Source: an uncultured Opitutia bacterium (GTDB lineage: Bacteria > Verrucomicrobiota > Verrucomicrobiia > Opitutales > Opitutaceae). Taken from it: a stretch of 64,000 bases of DNA. Shown one piece after another: positions 46,801 through 55,582 of the stretch. The position numbers and the translations under genes were made by a program. Location of the stretch: NCBI GenBank assembly GCA_903877135.1, contig CAIRCN010000056.1, positions 204,436-268,435 of the forward strand, given 5' to 3'. The notes below the pieces were generated by a model, which made no database searches, was not told the origin of the DNA, and saw only the letters and a program-made list of their open reading frames with translations. Numbering within the stretch: the stretch's first letter is position 1; each line of letters opens with the position of its first letter.

Positions 46801-48096
46801 CGGGGCCAACCAGGGATTAACCCAATGCAGCGGCCAGTGCTCGAGCGTGAGCCGCGCGAGCGGGCGCTGGGGCGGATGCAGCGGATCGAGCGGATCGGTG
46901 AGTTCGAATTTGAAAATAGCCGGGCTCGTCGCGCCTTGCAGTGTGGCCTCGAAACGGTTGACAGACAGTGTACCGGCGCGGCGAGTCAACGCCGCCGTGA
47001 GCCGGCCCTTGAACGCGTCAACGACCGCGAGCTGTGGGAGAAGGGCGGCCCAATCGTGCGCGTCCAAATTTCCCGCGAGATTCACGTCGAGATCGCCGGT
47101 GCGCAGGTCGAGCGAAAAATCCGCGCCACCGTCGAGCGCGACGGCGGGGAGATTTTTGACTTTCAAGCCGGCCGCGAGCGATTGGTCCGCACGGATGGTT
47201 GCGTGCCCGGTCAGGCGTGAATTCGCGGCGTCGAGCTGGCCGTCGAGGACCAGCACCGCAGCGGTGCCGAGATGAAGTTCGGCGTGATACTTCTCGCCAC
47301 CGGCAGCTGGCTCGACCGTGACGGAGAACTTGCCCGGTGGCAGCACGAGCGAGCCATAGTCCGGCAGAGTGAGATCGCCATCGAGGGTCAGTCGCGTGGC
47401 GCGATGCTCGGCATCGAGGGAGAGCGAGACGGTGCCGTTGCTGCGCAGTTGGTTCGCCGGACCGGGCGGCAGCAGTGCGGAGTTTACAGCCAACTCAAAC
47501 GCCAGTGCTCCAGTTTGCTCCGCGGAGACGCCGCCACCGTGCACGTTGAACGTGCCGGCGACGACCGACCGACCGCCGTCATTGACGACGATTTCGCCAT
47601 CGAGCTGCGCGGTGCCGAGCGAGAGCGGCCAGGTAGTTGGCACTTGGGCGAGGACGCCACCGAAGGGTTTTGACGCCTTGGCAGCCTTTGGTGCGGTGGC
47701 GTCGTCCGGGCTGAGGTGCGCAGGTGTGAGGAGCACGCGGAGTTTGCTCATCTCGATGCGCTCGATGCGGATTTCGCGCCGGCTGACGAGTCGCCACGGG
47801 GTCAGCTCGATGACGATGGGCGCAGATTTCGCCTCCACGCCAGGCATCGCAAAATCGAGTCCACTCACATCGACGCCGCTCGGACCCGCGCCAAAATGGT
47901 CAAAGTTGACGCGCCAGCCGGGCCGACCTGTGAGGGCACGTTTCAGCAGCCAGCCCTGCACGGCGGGGATCGCCAGCAGACCGACGAAAACCGCTCCACT
48001 TACCACCACGCCCAGAAAAAAATATCTCCAGCGCCAAAACCGGCGGGGCAAACGAGAGGAGGGAGAATTGGCGGGCGCGTTCACGCGAGATATCAA
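43852..48096 (-). CDS. Large AsmA/YdbH-like envelope protein
   Basis: 1414 residues from TTG 48096; GTG 48084 is an equally likely start. A single N-terminal transmembrane helix (about 25-47, RYFFLGVVVSGAVFVGLL) is followed by a very long beta-rich periplasmic region with many LxLDG and DLDLALNLLGN-type repeats, and an AsmA-like C-terminus (LRIQSPQARLLAHGRIA). Proteins of this build bridge the membranes and transfer lipids. The C-terminus is Lys/Pro-rich. It is followed by the small secreted gene. Membership in the AsmA/TamB/YdbH group is from build; the exact subfamily is not settled. Confidence 0.8.
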   Translation of the reverse strand: MISRVNAPANSPSSRLPRRFWRWRYFFLGVVVSGAVFVGLLAIPAVQGWLLKRALTGRPGWRVNFDHFGAGPSGVDVSGLDFAMPGVEAKSAPIVIELTPWRLVSRREIRIERIEMSKLRVLLTPAHLSPDDATAPKAAKASKPFGGVLAQVPTTWPLSLGTAQLDGEIVVNDGGRSVVAGTFNVHGGGVSAEQTGALAFELAVNSALLPPGPANQLRSNGTVSLSLDAEHRATRLTLDGDLTLPDYGSLVLPPGKFSVTVEPAAGGEKYHAELHLGTAAVLVLDGQLDAANSRLTGHATIRADQSLAAGLKVKNLPAVALDGGADFSLDLRTGDLDVNLAGNLDAHDWAALLPQLAVVDAFKGRLTAALTRRAGTLSVNRFEATLQGATSPAIFKFELTDPLDPLHPPQRPLARLTLEHWPLHWVNPWLAPARVQLGPAEFSGQWTLAPTPALGLRLTPVYPCTLGPVALVKSPVPVTPIVNFTFSPVAELSAQQLSVTIEDFIATASHEDKVDGRVAVAFTLANHTLHATGALHGTLPSLLAGAGKNVPFTLNTLWDITQSGRQLRIDKLGFSARRDAKVTPYVSLRFLQPLSLDLDHLKTAVTGKNAEWLRLRFQHLPLAWVSRWFPAWTIGGDVIEGETVLHSAPDGRLTLDSAVPWRVADLSIAVGGRTFFEGGGQMAPMLDFGAGHGTFRLAGMTVESRTGERVTGSIAFDAILADRQGSTAVAFDVDLPALPHSAETFGPIHAVVRARLHNQTSRLVAVDELALKINNRGGELFSLEATQPFLFGLSNNGVFTTATLSPLRLKVEALPLAWLRPWTGKLVLDGTLQPCDLLLTAQFTKYQLRAQKPVHVRDFAAVFDGREMARDTEFSFYPGLDLDFNCVPLPKFILAYSATAYLTDGAIDVGGRRAVDLDLALNLLGNTGRLLPNSLELSSRVDFGPLSAEAALAARGIPRAGTLVTRINGGLLGHDPLEVWGRLEGVPAANGQGTIPTFEFSAHGQLSPEQTLTADVALGLATSPQPTDARFEAAFNLNQSNLVIASGFHSSFIDVNGLLALVTAFLPPAKSASTPPPVAASSPPKPSRLKYTPKPDQPLWGPLRGRFELDIATLQYAPYRIDGVRGRLDLRDRELVLSDLSGAMFAGRWGGRLQLDYRPENPASTYEVAGEFGIEQFDSARVVQTVFRNELASVEAHLNIKATAHSRGNLPLDLINRAEVTFTAEGGPGVVRLQVPKQDAIATAVVFGGSILLSPELRALGRLLKKFAEMPVDTVHVAGQRTTNGEVTLQELRIQSPQARLLAHGRIAASDEPLMQHPLEMSFDLAAKDDTAVILSGMSLLRWKPDDTGYRPMKEPFAIGGKVGQPDTRPLYDLLAKAVGGSKGTWGMLMRKLQDEVNKKKNAPPKKTVAPPSP

Positions 48097-48138
48097 TTAT
48101 GGACGCACCGGCTGATCGGGCCAAGCGGAAAAGTCGGC

Positions 48139-49206
48139 TCACGCCGGCCGCGCGACAGGCAATTCGAACCAAAACACACTGCCGCCGCCCGCGGGAAATT
48201 CGGCGCCCACCAAGCCGCCTTGCGATTCGGCGAGGTGTTTCACAATGGCGAGACCGAGGCCGTGGCTCTCCTCGCCACCAGTGGGGCGTGGTGAGAGGCG
48301 GGCGTGCTCGCGGAACAGCTGGCTGCGCTCGGCTGGCGGGATGCCCGGGCCGGTGTCCGCGATCTCGGTCCGCAAGCGCTCACCGGCCGATCGCAGCCGA
48401 ACGTTTACCGTGCCGCCGGGCGGGGTGAATTTGAGGGCATTGCTGACCAAGTTGGTCAGCAGTTGATAGGCGTGCGCCACATCACACTGCACCGAGGGCA
48501 GATTCCCACTGATATCAAGGCCGAGGATCATCTGTTTCTGGCCAGCCGCATGGCCCTGCTGGCGAACGACCGCCCCGGCCACGAGCGCAATGTTCACCGG
48601 GCCGACGGTCTCCGGTTCGCGCAGATCGAGAAACGTGTCGATGATGCGGCGCATCTGTGCCGCGCCCTCGTTGATGTTGGCGAGGGATTTCCCCACACGT
48701 TCGGGAGTGCCGGAGATGGTGCGCGCAAATTCGCTGGCCATGAGAATCAGGCAAAGCGGATTACGCAGGTCGTGACTCGCGATCCGCATGAATTTGTCCT
48801 TCAGGTCGAGTTGATCCTCCAATTCGCGGCGCAGACGCTGCAGGGTCAGGTGTGTGCGGACGCGCGCCAAGGCCTCCTCGTGCTCGATGGGTTTGGTGAT
48901 GTAATCGACGCCGCCAGCCTCGAACGCCTTCACCTTGTCCGACGTCTCGCCGAGCGCGGTCATGAACAGCACGGGAATGTGGCGGGTCTCGTCGCGCGCC
49001 TTCAGGCGCCGGCAGGTTTCGAAGCCGTCGATGCCGGGCATCATCACGTCGAGCAGGATCAAGTCGGGTTTGGTCTGCGCGGTCTGGGCGAGCGCTTCCT
49101 CACCGTCTTCGGCCACCATGAGGCGGTAGCCGGCGGTGCCAAGGGTTTCGACAAGCACGCCGAGGTTGGCGGGGGTGTCATCCACGATGAGAATGGTTTC
49201 GAGCAT
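48139..49206 (-). CDS. Soluble hybrid: receiver domain plus histidine kinase
   Basis: 355 residues. An N-terminal receiver (ILIVDDTPANLGVLVETLG, phospho-Asp53 in LILLDVMMPG, Lys in YITKP) is followed by a short coiled coil and a kinase core with His145 in IASHDLRNPL and ATP-binding motifs (LVSNALKFTPPGG, DTGPGIPPAE, GLGLAIVKHLAES). There is no membrane segment. It lies 25 bp after the multi-PAS kinase on the same strand and probably takes phosphate from it. The final output protein is not nearby. Confidence 0.93.
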   Translation of the reverse strand: MLETILIVDDTPANLGVLVETLGTAGYRLMVAEDGEEALAQTAQTKPDLILLDVMMPGIDGFETCRRLKARDETRHIPVLFMTALGETSDKVKAFEAGGVDYITKPIEHEEALARVRTHLTLQRLRRELEDQLDLKDKFMRIASHDLRNPLCLILMASEFARTISGTPERVGKSLANINEGAAQMRRIIDTFLDLREPETVGPVNIALVAGAVVRQQGHAAGQKQMILGLDISGNLPSVQCDVAHAYQLLTNLVSNALKFTPPGGTVNVRLRSAGERLRTEIADTGPGIPPAERSQLFREHARLSPRPTGGEESHGLGLAIVKHLAESQGGLVGAEFPAGGGSVFWFELPVARPA

Positions 49207-49231
49207 GGTGGTGGCGCGAGGCGCGGAATTA

Positions 49232-52200
49232 TTAGTGCAAATAGCGCGCCACGAACTGGCGGATGGCCTTCATTTTGAAACGCGCGGCAAGATCGAAAAC
49301 GCTGTGCGCGAAGGGCTCCAGCTTGGGATCGCGCTCGACCATCGCCTGAACGTGCTGACGGATGCCGACGACGTCGCCCTTGGCGGCGAGTTCGTAGATC
49401 GCGGCGGCATCCTCGGTGGGCGGGGCGTCGGTGACCTTGGGGAAAGGCGAGCTCGAACTCTCCGCGTCGGTCGTTTGCCACGTGAGGCCGAGCGAGCGCT
49501 CGACCGCGCTCCACAATTCCTCCTCGCGAAAAGGCTTGGCCAGAAATGAATCGCAACCTGCGGCAATGCATTCGCTGCGATCAAGGTCATAGGCGCTCGC
49601 CGACACGGCAATGATGCGGCAGGCGGCGCTGCCTTCGCTCGCGCGCAGCCGGCGTGTGACTTCCAAGCCGTCGATGCCACCGGGGAGGCGCAGGTCCATC
49701 ATCACCAGATCGGGCTTGAACTTGACGGCCGCCGCCAGCGCAGTCGCGCCGTCTTCGGCCTCGGCGAGTTTGAAGCCGAGCGGAGCGAGCATGTCGACTA
49801 GCACTGCACGGTTGGCGGTGTTGTCATCGACGATGAGCACACGGCGGCGCCGTCCATCATAACCGACCACCCGACGGGCAGCATCGGCCGTTGCTGAATC
49901 CGTGGCGTAGGCGGCGTCGGGCAGCCGAACCTTAAACCAAAAACGGCTGCCCTGACCAAGCTGGCTCTCGACGCGCAAGGTGCCGCCCATGCGCTCCACG
50001 AGACTGCGGCTGATGGCGAGGCCGAGACCAGTGCCAGTCACCGCGGCGCGATTGCTGCCGACCTGCGTGAACGGTTCAAAAAGTTTACCCAAGTCCTCCG
50101 GCGCGATACCGGGGCCGGTGTCGCTCACCGAAAAACAGATGATGTCGCTTTCTGCGCGTTGCACGGAGAACGTCACGCCGCCCTTGGCCGTGAACTTTAC
50201 GGCGTTGGCAATTAGGTTGAAAACAATCTGCCTCAGGCGCTGCTCATCTCCATGCACCCAGCGCGGCAGGTCGGTGGCGACCGCCGTCTCGAACCGCAGA
50301 TCTTTTTCGCGGGAGCGCGGCGGAAAAACCCGCTCCATGCCGTTGGCAAAACCGGGCAGGTCGAAATCAGCCGGATGCAACTCGATGCGGCCGGCCTCGA
50401 TCTTGGAGAGGTCGAGCACGTCGTTGATCAGCGCCAGCAGATGCTCGGCAGATTCGTGGATGACGCGCACACCGTTGCGCTGCTTTTCCGTCAGGCCGTT
50501 ATCGCGGCGGAGAATCTGCGTGTAGCCGAGGATGCCGTTGAGTGGCGTGCGCAGCTCGTGGCTGACGCTCGCGAGGAAATAGCTTTTTGTGCGACTCGCG
50601 GCGTCGGCGGACTCCTTAGCCTCGCGGAGGGCGCGCGCCGCCTCCCGCTGGGCGGTGATGTCAACCACCACGCCCTCGAAGTGATTGATCCCGCCGGTGA
50701 TGCTGCGGATGATGCGGACGGATTCCGAAACCCAGATTTTCGTGCCGTCGGCGCGGTAGATTTCCGACTCGAAGTCGTGCACTTCGTCGGATTTTTCGAC
50801 TAGGCGAAAGAAATCGCGGCGTCGACCGCGGTCGACGTAAATTTGGGCGCCGATGTCGTTCGTGGCGGATATGAGCGCCTCGGGCGTGGCGTAGCCGCAC
50901 ATGCGGGCGAGCGCCGGGTTGGCCCGGATGAAACGGCCGTCGGGCGTGGTCTGGTAAAGGCCCTCCAGCGCGTTTTCGAAGATGCCGCGGTATTGCTGTT
51001 CGGCCTTGCGCAAGGCCTCCTCGGCCTGATGGCGATGGATGGCGGCGGCGGTCTGCTCGGCGACGAAGATTAGGAGCTTTTTGTCCTCCTCGGTGTAGGC
51101 CTTGGAGTTTTGGTAGTCTTGCACCGTGATGACGCCGAAGCTCCGGCCCTCGATGATCAACGGCGCGCCGAGCCACTGTGCGCTCCGGTGCCCGGTGGGG
51201 ATCGGCCCGGGCCGGGTTTCCAGCAGCGCGTGGATTTCCGCGTCACCGGCGAGCAAGGGCTGACCGGTGTCGATGACGTATTCAGTGATGCCGTTGCGCA
51301 CCGGGCGCGGCACGGCCGGCGGCATCGATTCGTCGACGAAGTAAGGGAACGAAATAGTTGCGCGATCGGGGCTGAGGAGGGCGACGTAGCAATTTTTTGC
51401 CGGCACCAATGTGCTCAGGATTTGGTGCACCTTGGCCAGCAACACGGGTAGGTCATCGCCGCCGAGCACTGCGCGCGAAATCTCGTAGGTCGCCGCCTGC
51501 ACCTGGTCACGGCGGCGGCGCTCAGTGATGTCGATGCCAACGGTGAGCGTGCAGCGTTCGCCGCCGAGTTCGATAATGTCGGCGTTGACGATGAGGGAAC
51601 GCGTGGCGCCACTCTTGTCCTTGATGTCGACCTCAAGGTTGCGGACCATGCCGTCGGTCATCATCCGGCGCATGATCTCGGCGCGCTGGTCCGCCCGTGT
51701 CCAGATTCCGAGTTCGGTGGTGGTGCGCCCCAGCACTTCTTCCCGCGTGAAGCCGTAGCCGCGGAGAAAAGCTGGATTTACTTCGTTAATCCGGCCGTCC
51801 TCGACGCGACTGATGGCCATCAGGGCCGGGCTGGAGTGGAAGCTTTTTTCGAAATAGGCGCGCGATTCGCGTTGGGCCGCTTCGACCTGCTGGCGCAGGA
51901 CGGCGGCAGCGGTTTGCTCGGCCACGAACATGAGCAGGCGCTTGTCCTCCTCGCTGTAGGCGCGTTGATTGTCGTAATCCTGCACGGCGATGACGCCGAT
52001 GGCGCGGCCGTTGATCATCATTGGTGCGCCGAGCCAGAGCGCCGCCGGCTTGCCCATCGGAGCATAGCGGCTATGTTCGCGCAGCAGCACGGTGAGTTCA
52101 TGGGCGTTCGTGAGCAGCGGATGGCCGGTATCGATCACGTATTCGGTGAGACCAAAGCCGGGTTTGCGCGTCGGCGGGGCGGAAATGTTCTCGTCGACAA

Positions 52201-52879
52201 AATAGGGGAACGTCAGGAGCGAGCGGTCGGGGTTGAGCAGGGCGACGTAGAAATTTCGCGCCGACATCAGGCCCGCGATGATACGGTGAACCTTGGCAAG
52301 CAGCGCCGGCAAGTCGTCACCGCTGAGCACCGCCTGGGAAATTTCGTAGGTGGCGGCCTGCACTTGAGCGCGGCGACGGCGCCCCGAGACGTCGACGCCC
52401 ACTGTGAGCATGCAGGGCCGGCCACCCAGCTCCATGATGTCGGCATTGAGCAGCAGCGTGCGGACAAAACCATCGCGGCCGTGGAACTGGGCCTCGCGAT
52501 CGCGGATCAATCCGTCAGTGCGGATACTTTGAAGGAACTCGTCGCGCTGGTTGGCGTGGACCCAAAGGCCCAGCTCCTGCGTCGTGCGGCCGATCACCTC
52601 TTCGTGGGCATAGCCGGAGGCCTGGATAAACGCGGGGTTTGCCTCCAGAATGCACCCGTTCTCGGCGTCGACGATCGACATGAGTGCGGGGCTAGCGGAG
52701 AAAATTTTCTCGGCATGCGATTTGGATTCTCGCTGCTGGGCGACACTGATCGCGAGCGCCGTCTGGCTGCGCGCCAGTTCCTCCTCACGGGCGGCAAGGC
52801 GCTGCTCAAGCTCGCGCAGATGCGCGAGATTTACCGGTGTCGGCTCGGCGGGCGAAAATTTTTCTTGAGCAGTCTCCAA
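49232..52879 (-). CDS. Multi-PAS/GAF hybrid histidine kinase with internal duplication
   Basis: 1215 residues, no signal or membrane segments. Order by sequence: coiled coil (15-55), PAS1 (60-165), GAF1 (175-335), PAS2 (345-460), GAF2 (465-630), PAS3 (640-755), kinase with SVSHELRTPLNGILGYTQ, ATP domain (IANAVKFTAKGG, GTGLGLAISRSL), receiver (RVLIVDDNTANRAVLVDML, about 1035-1145) and a helical tail. PAS1-GAF1 and PAS2-GAF2 are near-copies: 'LPxLLAKVHxI...VALLxPDRxxxxFPYFVDE' and 'TEYVIDTGxPLL' occur in both. Tandem duplication of the PAS-GAF module is therefore clear. Ligands unknown. Confidence 0.93.
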   Translation of the reverse strand: METAQEKFSPAEPTPVNLAHLRELEQRLAAREEELARSQTALAISVAQQRESKSHAEKIFSASPALMSIVDAENGCILEANPAFIQASGYAHEEVIGRTTQELGLWVHANQRDEFLQSIRTDGLIRDREAQFHGRDGFVRTLLLNADIMELGGRPCMLTVGVDVSGRRRRAQVQAATYEISQAVLSGDDLPALLAKVHRIIAGLMSARNFYVALLNPDRSLLTFPYFVDENISAPPTRKPGFGLTEYVIDTGHPLLTNAHELTVLLREHSRYAPMGKPAALWLGAPMMINGRAIGVIAVQDYDNQRAYSEEDKRLLMFVAEQTAAAVLRQQVEAAQRESRAYFEKSFHSSPALMAISRVEDGRINEVNPAFLRGYGFTREEVLGRTTTELGIWTRADQRAEIMRRMMTDGMVRNLEVDIKDKSGATRSLIVNADIIELGGERCTLTVGIDITERRRRDQVQAATYEISRAVLGGDDLPVLLAKVHQILSTLVPAKNCYVALLSPDRATISFPYFVDESMPPAVPRPVRNGITEYVIDTGQPLLAGDAEIHALLETRPGPIPTGHRSAQWLGAPLIIEGRSFGVITVQDYQNSKAYTEEDKKLLIFVAEQTAAAIHRHQAEEALRKAEQQYRGIFENALEGLYQTTPDGRFIRANPALARMCGYATPEALISATNDIGAQIYVDRGRRRDFFRLVEKSDEVHDFESEIYRADGTKIWVSESVRIIRSITGGINHFEGVVVDITAQREAARALREAKESADAASRTKSYFLASVSHELRTPLNGILGYTQILRRDNGLTEKQRNGVRVIHESAEHLLALINDVLDLSKIEAGRIELHPADFDLPGFANGMERVFPPRSREKDLRFETAVATDLPRWVHGDEQRLRQIVFNLIANAVKFTAKGGVTFSVQRAESDIICFSVSDTGPGIAPEDLGKLFEPFTQVGSNRAAVTGTGLGLAISRSLVERMGGTLRVESQLGQGSRFWFKVRLPDAAYATDSATADAARRVVGYDGRRRRVLIVDDNTANRAVLVDMLAPLGFKLAEAEDGATALAAAVKFKPDLVMMDLRLPGGIDGLEVTRRLRASEGSAACRIIAVSASAYDLDRSECIAAGCDSFLAKPFREEELWSAVERSLGLTWQTTDAESSSSPFPKVTDAPPTEDAAAIYELAAKGDVVGIRQHVQAMVERDPKLEPFAHSVFDLAARFKMKAIRQFVARYLH

Positions 52880-52967
52880 GGCGGTTTCCCCGGAGAAAAG
52901 CGACCGGCGGAGCGGAGCGCAAGGTCACGATGGCCGCGGCAGGTGGAGAACCCGATGCTGGCGGCGA

Positions 52968-54125
52968 TCAGACCATCACCGAGACGGCCATCTTCATCCG
53001 CCGCAGCGCCACAACAAGGGTGGCGCGCGTGCAGCCGAAATTCAGGCGGACGTGCGTGCCGGGTTTCGCACCGAAGTAGGTGCCGTCGCTCAAGCCGACA
53101 CCGTGTTTCTCGAAGTGCGCGATTGGATCGGCGAGCTTGAGCGCGGACACATCGAGCCACGCGAGGTAGGTCGCCTCAATCGGCGCCGCGACGCGCACGT
53201 AGGGCAATTCGCTTGCGACAAAGTTGACCAGAAAGTCGCGGTTTCCGCGTAGGTAGGCGAGCAGCTCCTGCCGCCATGGCTCGCAGTCGCGGTAGGCCGC
53301 CTCGCAAGCGGTGTAGCCGAGGGCGTTGACCTCGGCGACGATGCCGGCGGTGGCGCTGACAAACTTAGCGCGCAGCGCGGCATCGGGAATGATTGCGAGC
53401 GAGGTGCCGAGCCCTGGGACGTTGTAGGTCTTGCTCGGGGCCATGAGCGTGATAGTGCGCTTGGCGATTTCCAACCCGAGCGTGCCGGTGGGAATGTGCG
53501 GCAGCGAGGGGTCGAGGATGAGGTCGCAGTGGATTTCGTCGGAGCAGAGCAGCAGATTGTGCCGCAGGCAGAACTCGGCGAGGCGGATGAGTTCGTCACG
53601 CCGCCAGACGCGAGCGAGGGGGTTGTGCGGGTTGCAGAGGAAAAACATCTTCGTCCGAGGCGTGACGGCGCGTTCGATCGCGTCCCAGTCAATCGTCCAC
53701 GCGCCATCGCACAGTGCGAAAGGCACGGTCACGGAGACGCGGCCGGAGTTTTTCGGCGCGGTCATGAACGGCGGATAGACGGGGGCGAGCGACAACACTT
53801 CGTCGCCGGGCTGGGCGAAGGCCTGCGCGGTGACGTTGAGGCCAACGACGAGACCCGGCAGCCAGACGATCCACGAAGGCTCGATGCTCCAGCCGTAATT
53901 GCGCGCCATGGCGTCGACCACGGCGCTGACGGTGGATTTCACCGGGCGGGCGTAACCAAACACACCGTGATCCACGCGGCGCTGCAGCTCGGCGATGATC
54001 GCGGGCGGCGAGAGGAAATCCATGTCGGCCACCCAGAGGGACAGCACGTCGCGACCGGCGTATTTCTGCCATTTTTGTGAGTCGGTGCCCGCGCGCTGGA
54101 TGGGTGTGTCGAAGTCGAAGGTCAT
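52968..54125 (-). CDS. MalY/PatB-type PLP aminotransferase (cystathionine beta-lyase)
   Basis: 385 residues from ATG 54125, which gives the family start FDFDTPIQRAGTDSQKWQKY. The upstream extension is not family-like. Motifs: SLWVADMDF, YPPFMTAPKNSGR, LCNPHNPLARVW, SDEIHCDLIL and PLP-lysine APSKTYNVPGL, then the C-terminal LNFGCTR with the carboxylate-binding Arg. Enzymes of this type cleave C-S bonds of cystathionine/cysteine or transaminate. It is followed on the same strand, 83 bp upstream, by the GH29-like gene. Confidence 0.93.
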   Translation of the reverse strand: MTFDFDTPIQRAGTDSQKWQKYAGRDVLSLWVADMDFLSPPAIIAELQRRVDHGVFGYARPVKSTVSAVVDAMARNYGWSIEPSWIVWLPGLVVGLNVTAQAFAQPGDEVLSLAPVYPPFMTAPKNSGRVSVTVPFALCDGAWTIDWDAIERAVTPRTKMFFLCNPHNPLARVWRRDELIRLAEFCLRHNLLLCSDEIHCDLILDPSLPHIPTGTLGLEIAKRTITLMAPSKTYNVPGLGTSLAIIPDAALRAKFVSATAGIVAEVNALGYTACEAAYRDCEPWRQELLAYLRGNRDFLVNFVASELPYVRVAAPIEATYLAWLDVSALKLADPIAHFEKHGVGLSDGTYFGAKPGTHVRLNFGCTRATLVVALRRMKMAVSVMV

Positions 54126-54208
54126 GCGGAGGAGAAGCGGAACGAAACCACAGATTCTGCGGATGAGCACGGATTTTTTCCGGCATAAGCGTGGACCGTC
54201 GGCCGACC

Positions 54209-55186
54209 TCAGCGTCTGATCGCGTGACCAAGGGTGGTGAGCTGGGGAAGAAATTCCGGGTCGATCAGGCCGGAGGTGGTAAGCGGGACATCCCACGACA
54301 CGACGCCGCCACGGCTGTTGATAAACTTGGTATAGCCGATCGTGAGTTCGTCGGGGAAGCGCACAGGGCCCTTGCCCCACCATTCACCCATGATCGTGAG
54401 GACGTGCAACTGCGCGCCATTGAGGAAGCGCTCGTAGTTCGCCAGCCGAGAGAAGTCCGCGACGTTGCCCGGGGCGACGGTCAGGTCGCGCTCGATTTCG
54501 CCGGGGGTGTAGTCCTCGTATTCGGTCATCGAGTAGAGGGGTGTGCGCAGGCCGTTGTTGAAGGCGACAAGGGAGTCGGGGTTGCCAGCCTTGAGCGCTT
54601 GGGCAAAGCTGCGGTAGTTGGGCGCGCCGGGGTGGCGGTAGGCGTCGGCGTTGTAGGGGCCGTCGATCCACCAGCCGCTGAGGGCGCGGCCCCAGCGCAG
54701 GGACCATTCGCGGACGATGGCCTCCCAGTTGCGCTGGAGCGCCGTCATGCGCTCGTCGGGCTCGCCTTCGAGGCGGGCCTTTGCGATCGCATCGGCGGCC
54801 GGCGCCATGCCGGGCAGGTAGGCCAGCAGGCGGATGCCTCGGGCGGAGAGAGCGCGGGCGAGATCAGCGATCAGGTCGCGTCGCGAGCACTTGCTGGGCC
54901 GGATGCCAACGATGCGGTCGTAGGTTTCGTTGGGCGAGAGGTAGAACCCGGAGTTCTGGCCGAGGGTGATGACGAAGTAGGGCACGCGGGCGGCGGAGAG
55001 TTGCCGCGCGAGGGCGTCAACGTCGAAGGCGTCGATGCGGGCGTTCCACTCACTGACGGGTAGCAGCGTTGGCTTCAGGTTGCTGGCGGTGTCGGCGAGA
55101 TAGTGCGTGAACAAGCCCCAGCGGCAGTCTTTGAACCAAGTAGTATCGGCGCGTTTCCAAGGAGTTGGTGTGGCAGGGGAGGACAT
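54209..55186 (-). CDS. GH29-like glycoside hydrolase (alpha-L-fucosidase-type), apparently cytoplasmic
   Basis: 325 residues with no signal peptide. The start WFKDCRWGLFTHY and the middle YFVITLGQNSGFYLSPNETYD, and later GWWIDGPYNADAY with the likely nucleophile Asp, resemble the catalytic barrel of alpha-L-fucosidases. It is shorter than classic GH29 (about 450) because it lacks the C-terminal beta-sandwich. A divergent substrate is possible. It is 83 bp from the MalY-type gene, same direction. Confidence 0.78.
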   Translation of the reverse strand: MSSPATPTPWKRADTTWFKDCRWGLFTHYLADTASNLKPTLLPVSEWNARIDAFDVDALARQLSAARVPYFVITLGQNSGFYLSPNETYDRIVGIRPSKCSRRDLIADLARALSARGIRLLAYLPGMAPAADAIAKARLEGEPDERMTALQRNWEAIVREWSLRWGRALSGWWIDGPYNADAYRHPGAPNYRSFAQALKAGNPDSLVAFNNGLRTPLYSMTEYEDYTPGEIERDLTVAPGNVADFSRLANYERFLNGAQLHVLTIMGEWWGKGPVRFPDELTIGYTKFINSRGGVVSWDVPLTTSGLIDPEFLPQLTTLGHAIRR

Positions 55187-55582
55187 GGGCGGGTTGGAAA
55201 AATCTGGATGGGTTTTGGCGTTGCGGGAAAATCACATTCGGTTCGGGCAGATATGCCTTCTTGCTCAGAGCGCGATCTCACATCCAGCCTAATTCATAAT
55301 TACGCTCAGTTCTGTAGCTGAACGAACATGCGCGGTTGGCGTAGACGAGCCCATATCCGTCATGGACCGGGCGGTCCAAGAACAGGCTCGACATAGGGCG
55401 AGTGGCGAGGATTCTGCGCAGCCAATGAGCAGGGCGAAGCCAAAGCGAGAGGATCGCCTACTGTCAGCGGAGCCCCAAACAAAGCCAAGCCGATCAGACC
55501 ATTGATGTAGTGGCCATTAGCGAAAATCGCTAAATAGCAGAAAAATAGTAATGGCCGGCCACCCGATCGAGAATGATCGGCC
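55187..55582. other. 396-bp gap between two minus-strand genes; one hairpin, no gene
   Basis: Nothing coding is convincing here. CCGATC (55563-55568), loop GAGAAT, GATCGG (55575-55580) forms a 6-bp hairpin just past the LysR stop and could be its terminator. GGCCGGCC lies just before it. The middle of the gap is lower in GC (AATTCATAATTACGCTCAG region near 55290) and may hold the promoter of the GH29-like gene. Confidence 0.4.
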
